Shown piece by piece: positions 34,369-47,000 of a stretch of DNA of 64,000 bases. Every line of letters starts with the position of its first letter. Position 1 is the stretch's first letter. Position numbers and translations under genes: made by a program. Source of the DNA: Echria macrotheca (lineage: Eukaryota > Ascomycota > Sordariomycetes > Sordariales > Schizotheciaceae); the NCBI GenBank assembly GCA_030411725.1, contig MU839841.1, positions 124,001 through 188,000 on the forward strand, written 5' to 3'. Below the pieces are notes generated by a model. That model had not been told where the DNA came from. It saw only the letters and a list, made by a program, of their open reading frames with translations, and searched no databases.

Positions 34369-35281
34369 TTGGGCCAGCGAGCCCATCAAGAACCACTTCT
34401 CCTCGGTCGTCCATCTCTCTTGGCGATACCAGATGGACCTATCGCTTTGGGACCGGCTGGTATGCTACTGTGCCATGACGAGCCAGGAGGTGCCCGGGCA
34501 CGGTTTTCCCGTCGAGGTACCCGATCCCCCGGCATAGGTATGCTCCGGCTCCAGGGTACCTAGAGCAGCCCCCAGCGACTCAGCAGCAAGCCCCGTCAGC
34601 TCAGCAACCAGGCCTGCTGGCAATCTACAACGACCCATGGTGGTACCTCATGTAACCCCCGCCCAATCCACAAGAATCGTCATCGTACGGTGCCCAGGCG
34701 ACTCAAATACTTCGACACACCCAGGCGCCCTGATCGATACCTAGTCAGGTGCCCCAGCCAGCCGAATACCAGCTCTACTGCCAGCCTTCCCATACATATA
34801 TTGTCCAAGGATAAAAGGAGAAAAAAAAAAAAAATCAACACCCATAAACACCCACCTTACCCAGCCACCTCTAGTCAATCAGGTTTTCTCAGCAAACCCA
34901 TAGTCAGATAGACACTTGCAAAGCATCGGGTACACCACCTACCCAAGCGACATTGATAGATGATATTCAGAAACAAACCCAAAATCCAAAAAAACAGTTA
35001 TCTATATAGACACCAAGAAGTGCGGAAATAGAATATATTGAGCCTCAGGTTTGCGTTTTCCAAGACTTCCCCCGTCTGTATTTCGCAGTTTCTTTGCTGG
35101 ATGGCCGGGCGTGGTCCACCAAAGTGCAAAACATGTGCAAAAAAAAAAAAAAAAAAAAACAAGGGGGGGGGGGGGGGGGGGGGGGGGGAGGAAAAGCCAC
35201 CAAAGACCATTTAATAAAACAGCCCCCCAAAAAAGCGGTTTGGAAGAAGCCGGGGCACGGCGCCTGGGCCCCCACAAACAC
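34369..35281. other. Gene-poor region left of the assembly gap
   Basis: No gene can be supported. The sequence is repetitive in Pro/Gln-type codon patterns (CCCAGCCAG, CAGCAAGCC) near 34560-34800 but has no continuous frame. It ends in A21 (35139-35159) and G26 (35163-35188) homopolymers. Confidence 0.4.
35139..35188. repeat. A21 and G26 homopolymers
   Basis: Twenty-one A (35139-35159), then CAA, then twenty-six G (35163-35188), close to the assembly gap. Probably sequencing or assembly artefact at least in part. Confidence 0.8.
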
Positions 35282-35291
35282 NNNNNNNNNN

Positions 35292-35342
<51 letters not shown>
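35282..35342. other. Assembly gap (10 N) followed by a C51 homopolymer
   Basis: Ten N at 35282-35291 mark a join of unknown true length. The C run at 35292-35342 abuts it directly. Sequence on either side should not be read as contiguous. Confidence 0.95.
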
Positions 35343-35343
<1 letters not shown>

Positions 35344-35821
35344 AGGATCACGCAGACAAGGCAGGATAGAAAAGAGGAGCACACACACTACGCTTTATCT
35401 TCAGCCAGGTCACTGCAGCTGGCTCGTCCAAAACACATCCATTCTTAGCCATCGATTATCAGACCAGAAAATTCACGAGAGCAATGAACACTCTCATGAC
35501 CAATCGCCACAACGTCCCAAAGGCCCGAATCTTGTTTTTGGCTACCGCATACCGGAAAAGGGTCCCCATACCCTGCTCTATGTAAAAGGCCGCCCATTAT
35601 AGAGTAAAGATTGTTGGAAACGATCTTCAGGCCTAAAGTATTCGGGGTATTTTGACATCTCCAAGCACACAAGGGCTCTCTCCAGCCCTCCGAGATCGAT
35701 CTCTCTGTCGACTTTGCCCCCTTCAGGCTCCAATACGACGGTCAAAGCATGGCAAGGCCAGCACGATTTCCCTCCAATTACCACACACTCTGTGTGCCTG
35801 TTCTGTGACCATCCCCTCTGC
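35343..35821. other. Region between the gap and TDP1
   Basis: These 479 bp downstream of TDP1 hold its 3' end and no supported gene. Confidence 0.4.
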
Positions 35822-38299
35822 TCAGTCTCTGTAGAACCACGGGCCCTTCCCCTCGGTTCTATCTACGCCAATGGGAACTGACGGAAACTTCATTGGGACC
35901 GGGACGATCCCGCGGAACACATCCAGACTGTTTGGGCCAACCTGACTCTTGGACACAGAGGGAGAGCCAGCCGCGACGCCAGGCGCTACCGACGGCACCG
36001 ACGAGGCCGGTACTAGGACACCGCACTCCCAGTTACGACAATTAAACTTGGGCTCTTTCGTTACGCGGTCCTTGACAAGTCGACCCCTACAAAGCAGTCA
36101 GCAACTTTGGATTGTGCTTCGATATATAGCGAAGAGGGAATAGATGAAGACTTACCAAGCACTCTCTGATAGGTTTGCGCTGCCGACGTATGCAAAACTC
36201 CCCGAGGCACCGCGGATGAACGCGACCTTGGTGTGCATCAGAACACGCGCCCGAACCGACTTGCAATCGTATAGCAGCTCCTTGGGGAAGGTCGATTGCT
36301 CCCAATAACGCTTCGGAAGGCAAATAACGCCCGCAGACTGCCGATGCGTTAGTATACTGCAGACTATATGTCTGGAGAGCAGATACCCACATCCACTCCG
36401 CCGATGCTTTCGACAACCGTCTTGAGAGAGGGAAAGTAAATGCGAATGTGCTCCTTGAGAACGTCCACCTCACCGCCTGCCAATGCGGCCTGCTTGTGAT
36501 TCCCGGTCGCTGTTCTGGCTTGGTACTCTTTGAGACCCGAATCGCCTGGCAAAGTTAGAAGGATAACAGTAAATCGTAGGGACCTCTGTACCTTGGAATG
36601 CGAAGTACAAGGCTCGCAGGAGATCCCATTTGATTGCACCCAGAGATGCGCACTACACTCCACGTCAGGTCCCATTCATGTTCTCCGTGCTTCGACACAT
36701 ACCACATAATCGACTTCAATCGGGCCGCTAGTGTCCAGATTGAGCATCTTCACGGCACGGCCAAGGCCGCAGTAACCTGATTAATGTAAGCTGTGTGCCG
36801 CGATGGTTGCACACCAGCTGGCAAACTCACCGGTTCTCTTCCAGCTCTCCTTATCGCTAGCAGAGCCTGCGCTACAGAGGTCCAGTTTAAGCGATACAAA
36901 CTCATCAGGAAGGATATGAGACTCACATGGAATGCACGAACGCGTAGTGGGCAGTCGCAGTCAAATCATAGTTCCGTATGCTTTGAACTAGCCGATCATC
37001 GAACTCCTGGGCTTCCATGAAATGCATCAGCTCTTCGGCAAATGGCGTAAGTTTCTGAGCATTCTTTTCCGCATCTGTTTGGAGTCTTGGCAAGTCGATG
37101 AGAAAAACCAGCTGGGCCATCATCAGTCCCAAGTTAAACCATTGGCTTGGATTGGCCTACATTTTCCATGGCACCTGTCTCGCCCCAATCATAAGGAATG
37201 AGGTTTGCAGAAGGGACGACAATGCGGAGGTAATTCTCGTACTTGAGCAGCTGTAGCTTTGAATGCATGGACCCGTAGCCTTGCATTGGAGGAAAACAGA
37301 AACGAACGCGGCTGCTGGGCGCATTGGCGCGCATCTGCTCTTGCTGTGATGTGTGAGTATACAATTTCAGTGATATTTCGCTTGTCTTGGTCTCGAACTC
37401 ACCTGGTCTTCATCGCTAGCATAACACACGAGAATAATATTAGTACGAGCCAGGTCGACCTTGCTCTGCAGCCACTCATCGTCCCATTGAAAGGAGCTGA
37501 AAACCGCAAGCTGGAGAATATCTTTCTGGATGACCTCCTCAATCGTGATGTCATCACCAGTTCTAGATTGGCCCCTGACAAAGGTTTTCTTGATTGCACC
37601 TCGAGGGTATGGAAGACGAAGGGGTGCGGGCCGAACTATTTCAACCCTTGCGGGCCAGTCTGTTTTTACCGGCTTGGTCAGCGGTCGTACAATCGGCGCG
37701 AGTGAGATCGATAGGGATGCACCTCTAGCATCGCTGCGGGGCAGAGGACGCGGAGTTGGATTGGTGGGGTGCGCGATACCAGGTGACGCATCTTTCGAGG
37801 ATAGGGAGCTCGGAGGCGGAGCACTGGGGGTTGGAGTGCTCGAAGGCAAAGTCCACGAGGCCTGAATGTTCGAGGCAAGAGAGGTCTTCTGACGCTGGGA
37901 AGGTCGGGTATCTCGGTCGGAAGTTCCTGCTTCGGTATCGATGGCCTCTGAGGCCTTGCGCTTGTTGAGACGAGCGATACGTTCCTCCTCCATCTTCTTG
38001 CGGTCTAGTCCGAGGAGAGAAATGCCAGAGACTGGGTTGGAGGCTGTTTCGTCAATCGCGGGAGGACGAGAACCTGTTGGCACCGGATCGACGAGTCGCT
38101 GGTTGCCAATCGGCGATGTTGGCTGCTTGTTTGGCACGCTGGCCGATGCTGTTTTCGCTTCGCTATCGTCGTCGTTGTCCGAGGTCAGATCAACGAACTT
38201 CTCAGAAGCATGCTGGCTAAGAGAAAGGGCGATAGCAGCGTTGAGGGCCTCGTCTTCATCCTTGTCGCCATTGTAGGCGTTCAAGTTGTGGTCGGACAT
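35822..38299 (-). CDS. TDP1: Tyrosyl-DNA phosphodiesterase 1 with N-terminal UIM- and SIM-like motifs
   Basis: Nine exons on the minus strand: 38299-37403, 37343-37161, 37111-36927, 36871-36831, 36776-36703, 36652-36592, 36545-36391, 36337-36156 and 36086-35822, giving 680 aa. Both phospholipase-D-like HKN motifs are present: GSMHSKLQLL with H326/K328, followed by VPSANL, and VLMHTKVAFI with H567/K569, followed by GSANLSESAW. The enzyme hydrolyses 3'-phosphotyrosyl bonds left by topoisomerase I. Residues 14-30 (DEDEALNAAIALSLSQH) fit a ubiquitin-interacting motif; 35-46 (FVDLTSDNDDD) fit a SUMO-interacting motif. The rest of the first 200 residues is Pro/Ser-rich. The donor of exon 7 is GTGGGT, chosen because it alone keeps phase and restores AGVICLPKRYW. 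Confidence 0.93.
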
Positions 38300-39216
38300 G
38301 GCGGTTTGTTGTATGTCAATACTTGACTGGAATGAGGGATTGGTGAGTAACACGGAAGTTGTGAAGTTGTGGAGAACGAAAGAAGTTGTGGAGAATGAGA
38401 GAAGTACTGGAGAATGAAAGAAGTTATACAAGTCAAAAGACTACTGACTTCGGACGAAAAGTTCTCGCTTACATGCCTAGGGAGACTGGTGGTCGATCCC
38501 CGGACAAGTGGGCGGGGAAGGAACGAAAGACGAGAGGGAGATAGGCTTCGGATCAGAGTCTGAGAGGGACTTTATTCGCAAGAAGATGACCTTTTTAGCT
38601 GTAAGAAGCCATCGAGAAGTGCTTGGGAAGGAACGATTTTGCGACAGAGTTGCAAGACTCACATTATGACGACCCGGATATCAGACGAAAGACGCCGAGT
38701 TGAGATTTCAACACGGAAAAGAAATTAAGAAAAAAATAACTCCTGACACGACTTTCTAGGCTGACTGACCCTCAGGCACCTGAAAGAACAGCAGAGGACG
38801 TTATGGCATGATCTGCCAAACGAGCCAGAGACAGCTGCTCGAAGAGGCAAGCAATGTCGTTGTCCAAGATTCAGAGGCGTGCAGTCTCCGAATGTTGAGT
38901 CGCTTCAGACGAAATAAAGACAAAATAATGAATAGAAATTCCAGACAGGAGTCGTCGCTGAAGATTCGGGGATTTTTTTTTCTCTCTCTCTCAAAAAAAG
39001 GTACGTCGTCAGATCCGGAAGTGCACTGCCAGAAGCAAGTAGTTACACGTAAACGCGTTGCAGACGCCAAAGCACATGATCTGCTTGGGTGCTCAGTGTT
39101 CTAAATGGGCACCCCACTGTAAATTCCGCCGCACTTTTCGACCACCAAGCACACCCTCTCTGACCTTGACGACAGCGAACCACGCACGAAAAACTGTGAG
39201 GCGATCAAGATTCAAA
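38300..39216. promoter_or_regulatory. Divergent intergenic region between TDP1 and PET100
   Basis: These 917 bp must hold both promoters. A 19-bp tandem repeat lies close to the TDP1 start. No gene is seen. Confidence 0.4.
38366..38422. repeat. Three 19-bp tandem repeats upstream of TDP1
   Basis: Units GTTGTGGAGAACGAAAGAA, GTTGTGGAGAATGAGAGAA and GTACTGGAGAATGAAAGAA follow each other head to tail, 67 bp before the TDP1 start, probably in its leader or promoter. Confidence 0.85.
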
Positions 39217-39555
39217 ATGGGTGGACTCAATCTTGAGGTATTCAAGGTACGCACCTCCATCCAAGGTCTCGACGGTACTTGCATCTGACATGGCTTCCTC
39301 GACCAGTTTGGCATGTATGTCATGTTCCCCATTGGGATCATGTACTACTTTGGCACCAATCTCGACAGCCGGTTTAACGTTCCCGACTTCTGGCCCAAGG
39401 CCGAACATGCGAACAAGGTGCCATTAGACAGAGATGAGATCAGCGCCGAGCTTGAGCGGTTACGGGCAAGACGACTTTACAACCGGGAGAGACGACTAGC
39501 GGCCGAAGCTAGGGAAGCACAACAGAACCAAAACCAGCAGGATAGCCAGTCCTAG
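39217..39555 (+). CDS. PET100: Cytochrome c oxidase assembly factor PET100
   Basis: Exons 39217-39246 and 39307-39555 give 92 aa. The first exon encodes only MGGLNLEVFK; splicing a 60-nt intron joins it to FGMYVMFPIGIMYYFGTNLD, reproducing the single transmembrane segment and N-terminus of Pet100. A short hydrophilic, charged C-terminus (DEISAELERLRARR) follows. Pet100 sits in the inner mitochondrial membrane and helps Cox7a/Cox8/Cox9-type subunits join complex IV. The small size and 10-codon first exon make it easy to miss. It converges on YebC/TACO1 (195 bp). Confidence 0.92.
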
Positions 39556-39750
39556 CATGCCTCGAAGCCTGCCGTTTCCAGAATCTTGAAGTACTAGATG
39601 GGTCGGACGTCGACACATGTCATGACATGGAACCGACACGGAATCACCTTACGACTGTTACGAACCGGGGAAGGAGGCATGAGGCTGGTCCCCGAGCGTT
39701 GCGCTTGGAGGCGCTGTTGTATCTTAATTGTACATTACATGTATGGGTAT

Positions 39751-40704
39751 CTATCTGTCTAGGTTTTCGTCTATTCTTGCCCATATTTCATCCGGGACGG
39801 TGCCCTTGGATAGATTCGCATACACGGCCTGGACATCCGGATAGTCACGGAGCGCTGCAAGCATGTCCACGAGCTCTGGGAGCCATGGTTCAGGGTCGAG
39901 CTGCACCTCGGTGTCTTTATTTGACGACCAAACGATGCCCGAGCTCAGCACCTTGAGCCCAAACTTGTTGCCAACCGCGTGACACATTTGTGTTGTGTTG
40001 GTCGGCGACGTCCAAATCACAATGTTGCCGTCTTCGTCGGTCTCGAGGTCTTCGGCGCCTGCCTCAATGGCATCGTCCATGACCGTGTCCACGTCTACGT
40101 CCTGGTCACTCTTCTCGAATACCACACGCCCCGCCCTCGTAAAGAAGAACTTGGAAGCGCTCTGGGTAGCCTTGCCTAGCTTTAGGATTTGTTTCAGGTC
40201 CTGCAACACCCGCAGCTTGCTGTCCGTCTCGACATCGACAATTATGGCGATGGCCGGTGGTCTCATGGCCTCGAATGTCATGCTCTCAAGCACGACGCCC
40301 TCGGAGGATTTCCCCTGACCACGAGCGATAGCCTTTTCGATCCTGTCCTTTGGCATCCCAGCCTTCCTTGCGGTGGCTATCGCGGTCGCCAATTGGGGGT
40401 TCTGGGAGGGATCCGGCCCGTACACTTGGAGCGAGTAAGCTTCAGGAGCTCAGGGTGGGAGGGAGAGGACGGCGGGGAACGCACGTTTGGAGTAGAGGCT
40501 TATGTTGTCGGAAAACCGGGTTCGAGCTTGCGTCTTCTTCGCATCGTTGGCGGCTTTTTCGTGCTTGATCTTGGACCATTTGTTATGGCCAGCTTGAAGC
40601 CCAGAGAGCTGGTGAAACGAACGGCAGCATCGCGCGCAGATGGTGCTTCGAATTTGGGTATGACTTCGGACTAGTGGCCGGAAGGTGCATGCAAGTGATG
40701 CCAT
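39751..40704 (-). CDS. DPC29/TACO1-like: Mitochondrial YebC/TACO1-type translational activator
   Basis: Exons on the minus strand are 40704-40485 and 40424-39751, giving 297 aa. A basic presequence (MASLACTFRPLVRSHTQIRS, then CRSFHQLSGL) leads into the YebC signature AGHNKWSKIKHEKAANDAKK. The three-domain YebC body continues with IATARKAGMPKDRIEKAIAR, VVLESMTFEAM, KFFFTRAGRVVFEKS and a C-terminal domain ending VPDEIWARIDENLDR. Bacterial members were called transcription regulators, but mitochondrial members act on translation of particular mtDNA messages such as COX1. Neighbouring PET100 also serves complex IV. A 60-nt intron splits Leu74. It is divergent from LAA1 with 380 bp between starts. 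Confidence 0.9.
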
Positions 40705-41084
40705 CAGTCGTAATGGAGGCGAAACAAATGAAAACGAAGAAAGGGCCAAGAACCGAGTCACATATCGAGAGACAGCCACGCCAGTGATGAATCCTGTGAG
40801 GTCTCGACTCTCTGCAAATTTACTTCTGCCGTTGCGGAGGTGGCTGCCGGGTCCTGAGCGGGAGCTGCACACCGATGACCGATCTTCAGGGCCCCCGCGT
40901 CTGGTGAAATATGGGGAGCAAAGGCGATTGGCTGGCTGCTGTCCAGCACCCCGGTCAGCAGCTCCCAAAGATCCACAGCTGGATTCACCGCATGGCCTCC
41001 ACTCATCGTGAAGGTGGAATTGGAGGTTTCGACTCCTCTGGACAGCGGGAACCAGACCACTCGAGCAACCACCGCATCCTCCCG
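40705..41084. promoter_or_regulatory. Shared promoter of YebC/TACO1 and LAA1
   Basis: These 380 bp lie between divergent starts. An open frame continuous with LAA1 covers part of it from 40911, so a longer LAA1 N-terminus cannot be excluded. Confidence 0.4.
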
Positions 41085-44000
41085 ATGTCGTCCACACCAG
41101 CTCCCGACGAGCCCGACGCGAATGGCGACCACACCCGCAACCCGCCGCCGCGGACGAGCACGAGCGCATCGTCGAACCCCGAACTCGACGTGGCCAAGCT
41201 GCAGGCCCTCCCCGCCGAGCAGCAGGAGCTCTTCCTCCTGAACTTTGTGTCCGCCCTCGGGAAACACGTCCTCGCCCTCGCCCCCGATGACTGCACCGCC
41301 CAGCAGTTCTACCTCAAGAAGGAAGTCTTCAAGATCATCAATCTCGCCGCGCCCTCGCCGACCAGAGTCATCCGGAACACGCTGGGCAGATGTCTCGCGC
41401 ACATATTTGGCCGCGGTGACAGGAAGCTGCTGTTCGAGACAATTAACGAACTGGTCGCCATTATTGCCAACGGAAAGGCTAAGAACGATGGCGAAGTCCG
41501 CACCAGACATGCCGCCGTCGTCTGCTTGGGCGACGTCTACGCATCGGCCGGCGATAGCGCCATCGGCCTCCACCAGCTGGTATCCACGACGCTTATGAAG
41601 CTCCTCAAGTCCTCCTCGACGGGCGGGAGTCTTCGGGCTGCCGTATTCGCCGCGTTTGGAAAGATTGCAAAAATGATTGGTGGCAGCATGGACGAGAGCA
41701 TCGCGAGGGACGTCTGGAAGCAGGGCAGGAGCTACGCCACCACGGACAAGGGGTCGCTTGTCGTCATGTCTGCATGTCGATGTCTGCGCTGGCTCGTGCA
41801 GAGCACTCCTTATTTCCAGAACTCGGGCGACTTCGACAGCCTTCGGTCCTCTATGTTCAAGACGTTCGAGTCGACCTCCTCTCATGTCCGTGTCGCCGCT
41901 GCCGAGTGCTTCGCCGAGGCTCTAGTAAGGGGCTACTCCGAGACTGCAGTCGGCGAAGCTCCGCTGGCTCTGCTGAAGAGGTCGAAATCCAAAGCGGCCA
42001 AGCGGCAGTCCATGGGGCCGGGCGCTATCCAAGATGACGATGAGCTGCCCCAGCGGTCGGAGAGCCCAGCGCCCTCTGGCAGGAAGTCGCACGTTCTGGC
42101 TCTGTCGCTGATTGACATGATGAAGACCCTGACTACTCAGTATGGACGGATGTCGACGTCAAACAGAGGCAGGGCCGCCATTGCGATCTGCTATTGCCTC
42201 ATGCTCCAGAAGCTCGGAGAGAAGACGATTGAAATCAACTATTTACGCATAGTCGAGAACCTTACCGTCGATCTACTTGGTAATCCCAGCATAGCGAATA
42301 ACCGTTATCGTCTCCTCGTGTCTCGGCGCATGGTGGATGTCATCATCCAAGACGTGGTCGGGAGGAAGATTCTTGGCGAGTCCGGCCAGGCCGCTGCTGC
42401 CAAGACGCTCATCAACGACATCCTCAAAAACTACCCCCAGGCGCTCAAAGAACGACCAGAACCGAGTAAACAGACCCTCATCGTGGCCATGGGCGCCCTC
42501 GCCTCCCTGATCACCCGGCTCGGCTCGGCAGCTAATAACGTCGCCGAGTCATGTCGGGATGGTCTGCTCAGTGTGCTGCAGCATCCAAGCTACACGGTCC
42601 AAGTGCACGCTTCAGCCTGTATCAAGACCTTCGTATTGGCCTGCCCTCAGCAGCTTCTACACTGCCTATCCGTGTGTATGAATAGCCTTGCAAGGGAGCT
42701 ATCACTTCTAGGCTCAGGGAGGAATTCTCCTCGTCGGTGTATTGGATTCGCCCATGGTCTCGCTGCCGGTCTCAGCGCAAGTCCGTTGCGGCCTCTATAT
42801 GGCTCGGTCGATATCAACAGCCGTGTGTTGACTATGGCGACTAACCTCCTAAAGTCGAGCGGCAGTTCGGAGCTGCGGGTGGCGAGCACCCAGATTCAGG
42901 TTGCCTGGACCTTGATCGGGGGTCTCATGTCTCTCGGGCCCAACTTTGTCAAGATCCACCTATCGCAGCTCCTCCTGCTCTGGAAGAACGCGCTGCCAAA
43001 AGTACTTGCGAAGGACAGCTCGATGCATCGCAACTACCTGAACGCGTCATTTCTATGCCATGTCAGGGAGTGTGCCCTAAGCTCCATATTTGCGTTTCTT
43101 CAGTTCAATAGTCGCCTTCTGACAGTGGATGTCTCCAAACGGATTGCGGCCATGCTCCAGAACACCACTGCCTTCTTGAAAACGCTACCGTCAAAGAAGA
43201 CCGCCGAGGAGATCAGTGAGCGGCTGACGCCTGCTTTGCAACTTCACGACTTGGAAGTCATGGTCCAGCGCAGAGTGCTGCAGTGCTACACGAAGCTTGT
43301 TAATATCAGCCCCGCTGATGGCACGGAAGCTCTCTTGCAGTCCAACCTCCTCACCCTTGCTATTTCCCTCTTTGCGGACCCGGAGAACTACACGCCTAGC
43401 TCCCTCAGCGCATCCATCGCCAACAGTGCCGGCACGTTTGAGACGATCTGGGATGTCGGCGACAATACTGGTTTCGGCGTGACCGGCCTTGTCAGGGGCT
43501 TCAATGTGAGACCATTGCCGGGGCAACAGGAGAGCTCCATGGTCGCCAGCATACCGGAACGCGATGGACTGGAACAAAGCATCGAGCGGCTTCTCATATC
43601 TCCTGTTTGTGGGACGTTAGAGCACGATGCTTCGCTTTTATACACCGGGGGAACTGCCGACCAGTTGCTCCCTGACCCTCCAGCTACCGAGGCAGTCAAC
43701 ATGGCGATCCAATTGTTCGCCTTCGTCTTCCCACTAACACCCTCGAAGGTCCAAGAAAGTGTGTTGGAACAAGTCACCACATTCACCGCGGCCGGCTCGC
43801 TGCAGCGAGACCCCGGCAGGAAAGCTGCCATCAAAGTTAACGTGGCGACAGCGCTCTTATCAACGCTTCGGGTGGCAGTCAAAGAAACCAAGTCTCCGTC
43901 TGGGGATATCACCAACATGGCGGTCGAGCGTCTCATCCAGGAGCTGCTTCGGGATTTCGTGCTTGACCCGGATCAATATGTCCGTAGTCTCGCGTACGAA

Positions 44001-47000
44001 GCCGTCGCCCGTCTCTGCAGTACCTGTGGCAATGCTTTCACCAACCAAGAAATCAAGTATCTCGTCGACACCATCGTCGTCAACCGCGAGCCAAGTGCGA
44101 GAGCGGGCTGCGCTATGGCGTTGGGATGCATTCAGACCAAGATCGGCAGCATGGCGGCCGGTTATCACTTAAAGACCATCCTCAACATCCTCATGTCATT
44201 GTGCAACGATACGCACCCCACGGTCCACTACTGGGCGCTGGAGGCCGTGACGCGGGTTTCGGATGCATCTGGCCTTGGGTTTGCCAATTATGTATCCAGC
44301 ACGCTGGGCATGCTCGCCAAGCTCTTCGTTTCTGAGACCCATCACTCCGAGGTGGCCTCGACAATGCCCATGAACCTGGAGGTCGAGCTGTCGTCTCCGG
44401 CGGCGATTGCCCGTTGTGTGGACTCGCTCATCAACGTTCTGGGGCCAGACCTCCAGGACTCAGCTAAATCGCGGGAGTTGATTCTTACTCTGGTTGGATA
44501 TTTTCAACAGGAGGAGGATTTGCAAGTTCAACAAGCGAGCCTGGCGTGTCTGGAGCACCTCACACTCTACGCGCCGGGATATATGAACTTTGTCGACTAC
44601 GTGAAGATCCTCCAGCGGTATCTTGGCTCGGACGACTCTGTCCTGAGGGACGTGGCCGTCGATGGGCTCTACAACCTCATGAAGAGGAATCCGTATGATG
44701 TCATCCAAGCGGCCGATAAAGGGTTTGAGGATCAGTTATGGCTGGTACTGGACTCAGCACCCGACCACGAAGGCATGCGCAACATCATCCGGAACTGGAT
44801 GCGGCAGACATGCCTTACCGACACGGAGGCTTGGCTCCGGCGGTTCCAGCATGTCCTCAAGATGACGAGGCCCAAAGAATCCGCGGCCGTCTCGGTCAGC
44901 TCCAAAAAGACCAACACGGGCATCGATCTACAAGATGAAGAGGTAGCGGGCTTTGCATCGGGCGTGGCCAAGGATGACAAGGAGACGCCAAGCGGCTCAG
45001 ATGTCGAACCTCTGAGGTGGCAGGTTACCACGTTCGCCATGGACTGCCTCCATGATATCTTCATTCTGACAGCAAAGGATATTACTACTAATGGCGAGTC
45101 GCCTGCACAAACAGCACTTCAAAATAAAATTGCGGACGTAGTCCGCATGGCCTTTTCGGCCTCCACCTCGGGCGTGCTCGAACAGAGGATATGGGGTCTC
45201 AAAATCATTGGTGCGGTGCTCAAGATGTTCGGCAAGACGCCCGATCCGGACTTCGAAGAGGCCATGCTGCTGGAACAATACCAGGCCCAGATCAGCTCGG
45301 CTCTTACACCGGCGTTTGCGGCGGATTCGTCTCCGGAACTCGCTTCCGAGGCGGTGGATGTGTGCGCGTGCTTTGTCTCAACAGGCATCGTGACGGACGT
45401 GGACAGGATGGGCAGGATTCTGAAGACGCTCGTGAGCTCACTGGAGAACTTTGCGACAGAGAACGAACACGCTGGTATCGGTGACCTCAAGGGCCTCAGC
45501 TCCAACGCCCAGGTCATGGTCAAGATGGCCGTGTTTGCAGCCTGGGCTGAGCTCCAGGTGGCAAGCTCGGAACAGAAATATCTTCTGGATGTCTTGAGGC
45601 CGCATATCGGGACGTTGACCCCGCTATGGCTGGAATCTCTTCGCGAGTTCGCACGGCTGCGGTTCGAGCCCGACATCTCAATGACTCTGGGGCCTCCCTC
45701 GCTGTCCGGCAACCTAGATACAGTGTACGCGGCTCTCAACCGCGAAACACTGCTTAAGTTCTACCAGGACTCGTGGCTCAAGCTTGTCGACGCCATTGCC
45801 AGTCTCATCGAGCAGGACAGCGAGTTCGTGTTTGATGCGCTTGACGGAAAGGAGCTATCTGGCCCGGCGGTCCCCAATGGTGGTTCAAAAGGTCCTGACA
45901 TCAACTACCGCGACGAGCCGGTGGCATTCTTCTTCGTCCTATTCGGCATCGCCTTCGAAGCTCTGGCGACAAAGCCCGGTCAAAGCGAGTCGCTGGCGAC
46001 ACAGGAGCAGACTCTGGAGATTCTGCGGGCCCTGAAGAAGATTCTGCACCCCAGCGTGTCGGGTCATGCCATCTATCGGGAGGCCATCTTCTCCGAAACA
46101 ATGGATCTGCTTGACCGGCTCGTCTTGACCGAGGGTCTAGACGTACAAGGCGTCATTGTCGAGATTGCTAGGGCGCTGTGCGTAGCCCACCCGGCTGCTC
46201 GTAAGAGGGAGGAACCCGACAGCGGAGAACTGTCCGAGGACATTGAGCAGCTCTTTGAGCTCACACGCATCATCGTTCTCGTCCTCTCGGGCTTGTTGCC
46301 CAACCTGAGCGACAGCCCTCAGCCTGTGCGGCATCAGATGACGGAGGAGGCCATCCTTTTGGTCAAGACGTCGCTGAACGCGCTGGTGGATGCCGCTGAG
46401 GTGTTCCCGGCCATTATCAAGACGGATTTGCATGCGTGTATCATTCACATTTTTGCCACCATCCTGGCTACGCCAGGCTGTCAAGAGGTCATTGTCCCTC
46501 AGGCGCTACCTACGTTCAAACGTTTTATCACTAGCATGACCGGCTCGAGCAAGGGATCCTCAGAGGGCGGGCATTCGCCCACGGACGTGCAGATGCTGGG
46601 GTGCCTGCGGCGTTTCCTTTCTATCTACCTCAACGCCCAGAAACGCGAGATGGCAGCTTCCTTGACATGTGTCAAAAACTGTCTCCTGGGTATTACTGTT
46701 CTGTTCACGGGAGGCCAGAACCGGCTGTCAGCCAAGGAGCCGCTCGTCGGGAGGTTCCTCGACGAGCTAATCGACTGTCTAACGGACCGCATGGTATGTT
46801 TTTTCCCCACTCTGTAGTATCGCTTGATGTCTAACACGCAAGAAACAGACGGCCAAGATCGCGGCGAACTGCATCCGCACTCTCGTTCTCTTGGCAACAC
46901 AGCCGTCGGCCACGGTGTCGGACCAGACCATCGCCCGCGCCCTGCTGCCTCGTCTGATTACCTTTGTGACCAACACGGAGCCCGAGGACCCGGAGAACGC

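Noticed and set aside
34244..34537. 97-codon frame crossing the right end of the inverted-repeat element
   Set aside because: It runs from AT-rich element interior into unrelated flank; no domain, so a chance frame.
40758..41885. 375-codon open frame opposite the LAA1 start and promoter
   Set aside because: Antisense shadow of LAA1 exon 1 with no recognisable domain.
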